Positions 11,556 through 23,500 of a stretch of 64,000 nt of DNA are shown here, piece after piece. Source of the stretch: Arcuatula senhousia (taxonomy: Eukaryota; Mollusca; Bivalvia; Mytilida; Mytilidae); the NCBI GenBank assembly GCA_963971305.1, contig OZ020306.1, positions 35,609,512 to 35,673,511 on the forward strand, read 5' to 3'. Both the position numbers and the translations under genes were made by a program. Each line of letters starts with the position of its first letter. Position 1 is the first letter of the stretch. The notes beneath the pieces are model-generated. The model was given only the letters and a program-made list of their open reading frames with translations. It was not told the origin of the DNA and did no database searches.

Positions 11556-14500
11556 CTTTATCACAAAAAAATAATTCGTTTCTATATTGACGAGATTTAC
11601 GTCATTCAAAATTCAAATTAGCATTAAATAGATTCATTTTGAGTTAATTCAATCCAATGCAACATACTGATAACACCAATTAAAATTTGAATAAAAGAAA
11701 AAAAAACAGTATACCCCCGGTCTCTCCTTCGCAGCAGGGGTATTAAAAGTGTAAGCATGACACCATTTTGGATAGCACATTGTATACTGGTTCTATACAT
11801 ATCTTATTAACCGTACATGGTGAAACTGCTTGCTGAATGTTAATAAAAAAACCTTTGTTTAAGGGGGTACATAATCAGTTCAACATTTTAAAGGCAGAGA
11901 ACTCTTATAAATCAGTTGAGCGGTATAGTCATGCATGATTATGCAAGGAATTCAAGCTTAATTCTTAATAATCAAAATGGGAAATGTTGACACTCCTAAA
12001 AAATGTATGGATCGATTTTGAGATTTTGCTTTTGTAGGGGGTGGTGTTTGGAATTCGTGTTCTTTTGAGTGAGTCAGTTTTCTTACATCTATCCATGTTA
12101 TTGGGATAAAGTGTGTCATATAAGACTATATGATGCCTTGAAGAACATCTTGGCTTTTTATGCTTTACCTTGTCATCAGATCTCAAGTCAACGGTATCTT
12201 GTTGAGTCAAATCTTTCTCCGAATTACTATTGAATAAAGCTGGAAAGTTCTGCTTCATATATTGCTCAAAGTCATCACCACTGTCATATACCAACTCCAT
12301 ATCATCTATGCTACGTATTGAGAACCCACGACCTCCAAACGCATACAGTGCATCAAAAGTGCCTTCAGAATTCTTACCATTAACAGTGCTTATTTTGAGA
12401 CGACCTGTCATAAAAAAAATCATATAAGTATATACATGTAGAAAGTAGAAAGCTTCCCCGTGCTTCATTTGTATGCTCTTATATATTTTCGAGTACTGGA
12501 ATATGTGTTGGAAAGACACAGTTTACATATTTCAAAAATTTGACAACGTTTGGCTATTTCTTTAAAAATCTATCTGTTTGGTCATTGTTGTGATATTTTT
12601 GGTTTCTGCTTTTGTTTTATCAAATCTAATATTCTACCGGTTTTCCAAGTTTTTTACTCCTAGCGTGTCTGATGAAGGTTAATCCAGAAAAGCGCTTCAC
12701 ACGCAGTGAAATTTTGCTTTTGTACATTTATCAAAATCATTTCAATCTTTCTGGCACATATTCCATATTCTTTCGTTTTTAATATGTACTACTAGAAAGA
12801 GGTATTTTACTTTTTATTGTAAAATTAGGCAGATGGGACAAGATTATGTCTTTTTTGAAAGTTTTTGAGTGAATTTTACGGAAGATATTGATTACCAAAT
12901 ACCATTTCTATATAAACCTTTTGGAAAACAATGGTATTTCCATGTCATTGTATCCTTATGGTACCTAACTGTGCACCGCTTAAAGCTGACCTTTTCTTTC
13001 ATTATCATGACTCAAAATTTATGGCAAAACTTAAAAAATTGAAAATTTCAATAGCATTTTTCAGAAATTTGATAATATATAATTCTTTCACTTAACAACT
13101 GCATATATATATATATATATCATTTCAATAAATGTAATAACAAAACTACTGAACTAGGGTGATCTCAAATGTCCGAGAAAAAAGACCCCAAAAAGGCAAA
13201 GACACAACGGAGAAACTGATGATCACAACGGTCAGAGACTTACTACAGGCATTAAAACAAAGTTGGTTAAACCAGATTCTCTTCCATTTCGATCTTATGG
13301 CCCAGTAGATCTAACACGACACACAACATGGTTGAGAGACACAAAGGGATATGGTGAGGTGATCATCTAAGATCTTTGACGGGAACATATTAAGGGAAAT
13401 TTTCATGGCTTTTTTAAATTAGTCGCAGGCTTTTTTCAAATGCACATTATAACTACAACTGTTTAATTTAAACACACCAAGCATATCGGAGTCTTGTAAT
13501 TTCTCTAAAATGTTCTGTTGTTGTGCCCATTCAAGAATATTAGCATTATCTACAAAATATAATTTTAATTTAAAAAAGAATATGCCTGTAAAATCACATA
13601 TCTATTTGGATACTTTTAAAATGATCTTTTAAAGGTCTAATTAAGTGACCTAGTCCAGTTCTGTAAATGAGAACATATTTATTTTCATAATTAGCAACTT
13701 TTCAAATAGCATTTGTTTTCTTTGTCACTCATTTTTAAGCTAAACTAAGCCCCTTCAAGATAAATGGTCGATCCTTCACTCAAAAAGATTTTTTTCTTAA
13801 AGTTGCCAGAAGTTTTGTTTGCATCATTGAGATCGTAAATATTTATAACGAAAACCACGTTATAGATATAATATTTCAAGAGAACAAAGTTTGTTTTGAT
13901 TAAAGTGTTAACTCGAAGAATATAAAATTGTTAGCCGGGCAGTAAAAAATTAATAATTAATACTTAAAAACTAAATTATCCTGAACACTAAATGTATTGC
14001 TTACCGGAGATAATTACATCCCGAACTCTTTCTTCTTCGTTAAATCCTGAACACTAAATGTATTGCTTACCTGAAATAATTACATCCCGAACTCTTTCTT
14101 CTTCGTTAAATCCTGAACACTAAATGTATTGCTTACCTGAAATAATTACATCCCGAACTCTTTCTTCTTCGTTAAATCCTGAACACTAAATGTATTGCTT
14201 ACCTGAGATAATTACATCCCGAACTCTTTCTTCTTCGTTAAATCCTGAACACTAAATGTATTGTTTACCTGAGATAATTACATCCCGAACTCTTTCTTCT
14301 TCGTTAAATCCTGAACACTAAATGTATTGCTTACCTGAGATAATTACATCCCGAACTCTTTCTTCTTCGTTAAATCCTGAACACTAAATGTATTGCTTAC
14401 CTGAGATAATTACATCCCGAACTCTTTCTTCTTCGTTAAATCCTGAACACTAAATGTATTGCTTACCTGAGATAATTACATCCCGAACTCTTTCTTCTTC

Positions 14501-17500
14501 GTTAAATCCTGAACACTAAATGTATTGCTTACCTGAGATAATTACATCCCGAACTCTTTCTTCTTCGTTAAATCCTGAACACTAAATGTATTGCTTACCT
14601 GAGATTATAAGAATCTAACACCGGTGTTAGGGCAAGATAAGGAAATCTCCGACACCCCGAGGGTAAGATTTCAAGTCTGCAACGAGGCTCTGCCGAGTTG
14701 CAGATGTAAAGAAATCTTACCCAAGGGTGTCGGAGATTTCCTTATCTTGTCCTAATCATCGGTGTTTGATTATTTTTCTCACTAAACCCGTGAATTGTAC
14801 AACGTGGATTTGTTTACAAAACATAGCGTGACGTAAACAATAGAGTTACGTCCCTTGGAAACTGCACGAGACTATCTCACATGGGGTGGTGTGAGACAGA
14901 AAAATCTCACACCGCTAAAAATAGGAACTGTACTGTCCAAAAAGTGAGAAATTACATCCCGAACTCTTTCTTCTTCGTTAAATCCTGAACACTAAATGTA
15001 TTGCTTACCTGAGATAATTACATCCCGAACTCTTTCTTCTTCGTTAAATCCTGAACACTAAATGTATTGCTTACCTGAGATAATTACATCCCGAACTCTT
15101 TCTTCTTCGTTAAATCCTCCCCAATCTGAGTAATCTTTGGCATCTCCTTCGTTTGCAGTGACGAGATAACTTTTCCCGCCAACAGTAATGGTTTTTATAG
15201 CGTCCGGTTGATAAATGCCAAATACCGGCCATGATACCATATTGATTTTGCCTGTTGGTAAAATTTAGTCCTTCTATGACTTATTCTTAAAAATCAACTG
15301 TAGCAAGTTTGGTTACAATTGGTGTCAGAGGTTTAACGTTTGAAAAAGTTAATGGACGACAAAGGACGGACTACGGACGCTATGTGATGACAATATCTTT
15401 CAGGCCAAGTGAGCTAATAAAGAGGAAGAAACGTAATATATTAAAGACAACCATTATCTCGGGAATATATAGCATCTTGCATTGTTTCGAATGGAATTAT
15501 CTTGAGATTGAGAAATCAGATAATTCGAGAGTAATCATGTAAGACACTCTTTCTCCAATTAAAAAAAAATGATGTTTTAAAAATGAAACCACTTGGTCAA
15601 TAACCACTGCTGTGGGCCATACGTCCCCGAGGCGAGGGTAATCACAAGCCTGGTCGTCAGACTTGTCTAACACGAATAAATTTTAATACTTTTTTTGTCT
15701 AATATTGAAATTTGATTTTAAAATTCAAAACTGCTAAAACACCAGGTTTCGTTCTTGTATTGCACATGGTCGATATCCTCGGTGCTGGATTTGGCTTCCT
15801 TAGCTGTTTGAACCTTTTGGGTCTGATTACTTTTCGTTCAATACTTCTTTTGTTTTTTGACCTTCCAATGTTTGATTCAAATGCTGCTGATGAGAGGTTG
15901 CTCTTTGAAATATAGCATAAGTTAACAAAAATAGCTGTTTTTTTTTTGTATTTGTATTTTGAAACCACTCGGTCGTGAACCGCTGCTGGTGGACCAGAGG
16001 TCCCCGGGAGTAATCACGCGCATGGTCGTCAGACTTTTTTCTGATTATGATAATAAAAACCGTTTTATTACTGAAAAATTATTAAAACAAGGTTATCGAT
16101 ACTACAAATTAGTAAAATTTATTTCTAAATTCTTCCACAAGTATCGATCTCCTATTGAAAAAAATAATTGTACACGTCGTTTTCTGATAGTGAAAGGAAT
16201 ATCACATCCTGAATTTTATGGTAGTGTTTTTATAAAGCTCACAAGTTTAAAAACAATCCATTGGAAATGAAAAATTGGCTTCAAAATTTATTACGGAAAG
16301 GATTTGAATTGAATATTTTGGTTAAATCTTTGAATCAAGTGTTTTTGGCAGAAATATTGATAACTTGATATTTACTTTTAAACTTCCATAAGCGTATTTA
16401 CTATTGTCATTTTAAAGCATTATAGCGATCAAGCATGTCGGTTTTGTGTGATGACACTTCACCAAATCATTATTGTTTGAAGCGTTGTGTCGGATTTAAA
16501 ATCGATATGTTGGATTTTTTTACATCAGTCGATTGATGATTCTCAGCTAGCTGTCAGTAACAACGAGCGTTCTAAAGAAAGTCCCTTTACTGTCCTTTCG
16601 TTTGATCTTGTTGTCTTCTGTCTAAGGTTCTCTCTAGTGGAATTGAACTTTGATCGACTTGATTTTTATTGTGTGTTTAATTTTTGTGAAGGTTGGGCCC
16701 AAAAAAACTAGTTTAACCCCGCAACATATTATATGTGCATGTCCTAAGACAGGATTCTTTGACAATGCTTTCGTTTGTACTAGTCTTTTTGATGTTTTCT
16801 GTTTCTTGTTTAAGAAGGGGGTCTATCTAGGACTATTTCAGGACTGGATTTGAATTATATGCACTTTATTTAGACCATGGGCCAATTGCAGAACCGCGAG
16901 CAGCGCCTACTGGTCTTGTTGAAGGCTGCTGGCGGCTGTCCATTGTGGTTTTTTCTCAATTGCCGCTTGACTGTGGACTGTGTCGCGTACACTAATTCCA
17001 CATCTCATTATTTTCTATTCTATTGTCTGACAAAATTTTACCAATAAAATTAAATACTTTGTAGTTGAAATTTCAAATTGTAAAATTCAAAATTGCTTGA
17101 ACACCAGGTTTCTTTCCTTGTACTGCACATGGTCGATATCCTCGGTGTTGGATTTGGTTTTCCTGTTCGATTTTTGTTTTTGTTTTGAGTACTTTTCGTT
17201 CAATATTGTTGGTTTTTTGCCTTCCAATGTTTTGATTCAAATGCCACTCCTGGAAATAGGCTAACAAAACCACTTTATACCGTTTTGTTATTTGTATTTT
17301 TTTTAACTTCTCCAAACATCTTTTTTAAATGTCAAATTCTCCCAACATTTTGTAATGATAGTATGCTGTGAGTGCAATTGTAAGAAATCTTAAATATCAT
17401 GCTTAAAGTCAGTGAATCGGAACAAATTTACGTGTAACTAACCAAAAAAAAGTTACATGCTTTTGGTCAAAAAGCCCACAAACCACGCCTACTACTATAA

Positions 17501-20500
17501 TTGACCAATCACATTCTGAGAACTAAAAATCTGGTAGAGAGAAGAAATATTTTTTCCACAACTTTATGGAAAGTAGTCAAATCGGATCAAAATTAAAGAA
17601 AATGTCTTATAAAGCCGAGAATGATGACGATGATGAGAAGTGTACGCGACACAACCAAAATTAATAAGCGGTAATTTAAGAAAGCCAGCAACCTATAAGT
17701 TGCCTTTACATCTTGAACACAGAAATATGCAAAAGGAAAGAAAAAAATCATTAAGTTGACGAGGCCGTTATAGAATAATGTTTAAAAATTCCAACAATTT
17801 TAGTGACCAAGACGAGAGGGACGTGAGATTAAATTTAACTGTCATGAAGAAAATGTACTCTGTTTGTGTTTGAAAACCTGACTACATATTCCTACCATCT
17901 CTATCACTGGCATCAAATGTCAGACTGCTCCAATCTTTGAATCCTAGTGGCAGTATATCTTCTATGGTCTCTGTCTTTAAATCAACTACAGCAATACCAT
18001 TATTCTCCTTAAAATGTTTTATTTTTATAAAACATAAAATTGAATTGATTTAGTTTTCAAACGAAAGATGTTTTAATCACAGGCTTACTCTGTTTCCTTT
18101 ATGAAATTTTCATTCATTCGAAATGATGTTATCATTCTATATCTTATAAAGTCGTCCAGTCATTAGATCCATCTAGGCTTTAACTTGTTTGTGTTTCATA
18201 GCCTTAGAAACATATAGAATAATAGCGAACACAATTGATTTGAAATGAGTAATTTACACAGGCAATTTTGGGTCACTTTAGTTTCAGTGAAAAAAAAATA
18301 ACATGAAATTCACCCGAATCGAGCTTATATGTGAAACTTACTCACATGACAAAATTCTTGTGAGTTGCACGTGAAATGAGCATTCACGTGAAATTCACAT
18401 GAATCTCCTGTGAGTATCACATGAAATTCACGTGAATCTCATGTGAAAACACTTCATATCAATTTCACATGAAAAGTTCACATCAATTTCATGTGAGCCA
18501 GTTTCATGTGAAACTCATGTGATTTTCATGTGAAATTCACGTGAGATTCACATGAATTTCCCTTGCTCAATTCACATAAAACTCATGTGAGCCACATTTG
18601 CCTGTGTATGCCAAGATAACCACTTTATCAAATAAAACATTTGTTCTGAAGCAAAAGTTATAACAAAGCTACCGAACTATGATGATCAATCTAAAATGAG
18701 CAAGAAGAAAAGACAAAACAAGACGAAGAAGATACAAGCTGTTTCTGACAGGTTAAAACATTTTTCCACGTCATGTGATGTATTTAGTGACTTTGAATCT
18801 AGTGTTTTGGAAGAACTATTGATAACTTGATACTTACTTTAAAAGTTCCATAAGTTTTTTAAAGGTTCTTTCTAGTGGAATTGGATTTTGATCGATTCGA
18901 TTTTTATTGTGTGTTAATTTTTGTGCTTTGTATTGGAATATGGATAGGGGAAGGTTGGGCCAAAAAAACTAGTTTAACCCCGTGCTTGTCCTTAGCCAGG
19001 AATCTTTGACAAAGCTTTTGTTTGACATTGTACTTGTCTTTTTGATATTTTATGTCCTTTTTTAAGAAGGGGGTTTATCTGTGACTATTTCAGGACCGGA
19101 TTTGAATTATATGCATTTTATTTATAGACCATGGGCAAATTAGCAGCGCCTACTGATCTCGTTGAAAGTAAGCTGCTGGCGGTTTTTCATCGTGTTTTTT
19201 TTTTCTAAATTACCGCTTGTTATGTGAGCTGTGTCGCGTACACGTATTCCAAATCTCATTATTTTCTATTCATAATTTATTTATCAAGTTTTTACGATGC
19301 TTAGAATTCAGATGATAGTTTTTACTATGATATAATATATAGGCTCTACCCATATCTTCGTTGTAACGTAAATGAAATTTTGTTTTATACAATAACCAAT
19401 CAACTTAATGATATTCGGGTACTCCGGGAAGTTAACCAGCAACCGATATTTCATAGAGAAACTGAGCTTATTTGATATTTCCATGTTGCAACTAAGATAT
19501 TAAACTACCTGTAAGCTTATATAAGCTTTACTCTCGTCTTTATTGAAGGTTATAAACTCTGGTTCTACATCTCTACTGAAGGTATTACCATTTTCTCTGT
19601 AGATAAACCTCAACCCTTGGTCCTCTAAGTCTTCCCACCTACATAAAAAAATATTAAAATTTAACAACATTTTTAGCTGCCAGGTGACTGTCAACAGTCT
19701 TTGAAAAACGACATACAACCCGTCCGATTTAACTATGGACTTTTGATTGTAGCGTAAAGTGAAGTGTGCAAACACAACAATGAAAATTTACGTCGTCATG
19801 AACAAAGCCAATCGTTAACAAAGACCACAAATCGTTACATTTGATGACATAAAAAATACATTGATTGAATGAATGGGTCGTGCAAACATTAAATCTGATT
19901 GGATATTGATGAATGAGTCTGGCTGACGATGGTTTTTCTTACTGTGACGATTTGCGGTTTTTGTTACCGATTGGCTTGTTCATGACGACGTAAATTTTCA
20001 TTGTTGTAGTTGCACACTTCAATCGAAAGTCCATAGTTAAATCGGACGGGTTGTATGAATACGCCAAAGGACTAAGGTAATAAATGTCTCTGTGATGACA
20101 TATCTTTCCTTAAATGCACGAATTATAAATATAACATTTAAATAATGAAGAAGTATCATCACATAATGACGAGTTATCATCACATACTTTTTCAGTATGT
20201 GATGACACTACTTCTTTATGATACTTTGTCATTATGAAATCATAGTTTATTATTATGAAGAGAGATAAAAACATATTCATTTATTATGTGTTACGACAAT
20301 ATTTTTTGTTCATTAGGTAGCATTTTTCTGTGTTTTAGAAAATCTTTCACAATAGTATTTTTTTTTTGTTTGAAAATTAGTTCAAAATATATGACCCCCC
20401 CCAAAAAAAATCATTTCCAAATAGCCGGTCCGTCAATGACCAATATATTTATTATACATTAAATAAAGGTAATAACAAAATTACCGAAATTGGAGGATCA

Positions 20501-23500
20501 ATCTAAATGTCAAAGAAAAAAGACAAAACATGGAAGACACACCGGAATAGTTATAGATCGCAATGGTCATGACTTGGTACAGGCATTTCAAATGAAATGG
20601 TGAGTTAAACCAGGTTCATGGCGCGCCAAATCTCCCTCTTCCATTGCGATCTTATGGACCGGTAGTAACACACAACGCAACACGGTTGTGAAGACATAAT
20701 AGGGATAATAAGACGATCATCTCAGTACAACAATCAGCAAAACACTAATCAAAACAAACACTAACCAATACGTTCAACTTAATTTTGAATTTTCCACCAA
20801 ATTTTAAAAGTTTGTAAATAACTGTTTTCTTTTTCAATGGATAAAATAGTACGAAAATTAAAACAAGAGTTAACACTAAAGTATGTCTCGCCTGCCGGCA
20901 CCATCAGAAACGAAACAATTATTTTTTCTTACTTCCACTATATTTTGAATTTACATGGATTTTCAGTTTCTGAGATCAAAAGATGTATATAGAACTTAAA
21001 CATTGCTAAAATATGCAATAAAAATAATCAAAGTCACTCAACCAGAAAATCAAGGGCAAGGTCAAAAGATGGGGATGAAACTGTATTAAGCTACTACTGG
21101 GGCCTATGCATACCAAGTTTCATCAACCTAGGACATATAGTTCTTGAGATATGGAGGTGCTCGCAAAACTTTTCCATTGTTTTCCATTGCTTTTATATGT
21201 ATTGAAAATTGTCAAAGTCATTCAACTTGAAAATCAAGGTCAAGGTCAAAAGATGGGGATGCAACTGTGCTAAGCTACTACTGGGGCTTATGCATACCAA
21301 GTAACATCAACCCAGGACCTATAGTTCTTGAGATATGGACTTCTAGTTCTTGAGATATGGAGGTGCTCGCAAAACTTTTTAATTGCTATCATATGTATTG
21401 AAAATTGTCAAAGTCACTCAACCAGAAAATCAAGGTCAAGGTAAAAAGATGGGGATGCAACTGTGCTAAGCTACTACTGGGGCATATGCATATCAAGTTA
21501 GATCAACCCAGGACCTATAGTTCTTGAGATATGGAGGTGCTCATAAAACTTTTCCAAAAGTTAACGCCGCCGCCGGTAAAGTAACTTCGCAGGCGAGACA
21601 AAAAAGCTTTTTCATCTTTCATTTAATTTCTTTAATTAAATCATCAAATTTTAACTCTTTTAAGAAAATTTTGATATTTTAACCATTTTGAATGAAAAGA
21701 GGTAAGAAACAGTTTTAAAACAAAGATTGTAATACTGAGCAAAAAAGGTTTTGGACTTTGAAGATGTTTTAAATAATTTTTTAAATAATCAACCATAAAA
21801 AAGAATCTTCACAAGATTTTAATATTTAATGAAAAAAATATTGGTCATTGACTTGAGTTCGATGGGCCAACTACGGTATTTGGAAATGATTCTTTGGTCA
21901 ATAAAAAAACTAACCATTGTTGACCATGGTCAACAAAGGACTAACCATGGTTGACCATGGTAAATAAAGGACTAACCCTGGTTGACCATGGTCAACACAG
22001 GACTAACCCTGGTTGACCATGGTCACAAAAGACAAACCATGGTTGACCATGGTCAATAAAGGACTAACCATGGTTGATCATGGTCAATAAAGGACTTACC
22101 CTGGTTGACCATGGTCAACAAAGGACTAACCATGGTTGACCATGGTCAATAAAGGACTAACCCTGGTTGACCATGGTCAACAAAGGACTAACCCTGGTTG
22201 ACCATGGTCACAAAAGACAAACCATGGTTGACCATGGTCAATAAAGGACTAACCATGGTTGACCATGGTCAATTAAGGACTTACCCTGGTTGACCATGGT
22301 CAACAAAGGACTAAACCTGGTTGACCATGGTCACAAAAGACTAACCATGGTTGACCATGGTCAATAAAAGACAAACCATGGTGGACCATGGTCAATAAAG
22401 GACTACCCCTGGTTGACCACGGTCAACAAAAGACTAACCCTTGTTGACCATGATCAACAAAGGACTAACACTGGTTGACCATGGTCAACAAAGAACTAAC
22501 CCTGGTCGACAATGGTCAACAAAGGACTAACCCTGGTTGGCCATGGTCAACAATGGATTAACGATGGTTGGCCATGGTCAACAAAGGACTTACCCTGGTT
22601 GACTATGGTCAACAAAGGACTAACCCTGGTTGACCGTGGTCAATAAAGGACTAACCCTGGTTGACCAAGTACCATCACATAATAAAATAATCATCATAAG
22701 GCAGCTATTGATTTCCATACATTGAGACAGAGTATCATCATATATTGCCGAAAGCCTCATCATAAGGCAGCTATGGTGTTCCATATTAAACTAAGCAACG
22801 TTTTACTATGTACCTAATATACTTAATATGGTATTTTTATGTATTTTAGGAATATTCGTACATTTAAACATTACAATAACAAGCTTATATATCAATTTAC
22901 AAGTTCATGTACCTAGAGCATGACCTGAATTTATAATATTGTAATGTAAAAAGAGCAATCCTTTGGTCTAAAAAATCCATTGGCATTGTTGATTTTTAAA
23001 CTGCCGTTTATGATGTAAGTTGTACTGCTAACACTTATTCCACATCTCATCTTATTTTAGAAATGCACCAATAGTGTCCAATATACCTACCTAGAGTTAA
23101 ATTTGGTAAAGTCTAGTTTCTTGTACGTGTATACTCCATTTTCAAGTTTAATTATCCCAACACCCCCTTCTGGATCAATGATTTGTCCTGAAGCTTGGTA
23201 CGCCTCGGCTTCTATGGCAACCAGTATGGTTTTACAATCGTTTGTTGGAAGAATCATATCGGGTAATGATCCCACTGAAAGTGAGGAAAAACAAACGAAG
23301 AGACTGTATTCCCCTTTTATAACTTGAACAATTGTTTCTCTTATTTTATTTCATATTGAAGCTAGCATGATTTTTCTAGTAAATTATAGTAATTACTTTA
23401 AATTTCTAAAGGCATTCCTATTTTTTCTTGTACACGAATCAATAGAAAAGATCATAATTTTGACTGACTTTTAGAAAGACAGTTGTTAAGTTCTTATTTA

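Noticed and set aside
15051..15074. The 24-nt intron part of the 66-bp unit as a removable mini-intron (GT...CAG)
   Set aside because: It begins GT and ends AG and would keep the frame, but 24 nt is far below the size any known spliceosome handles, so it is not proposed as an intron.
15885..15912. CTGATGAGAGG...GAAA resembling a second type of hammerhead (also at 57586-57612)
   Set aside because: Stem II would need three unpaired bases before GAAA and there is no stem III between GAAA and the stem I strand. The sequence also lies in a block that reads as degraded coding sequence.
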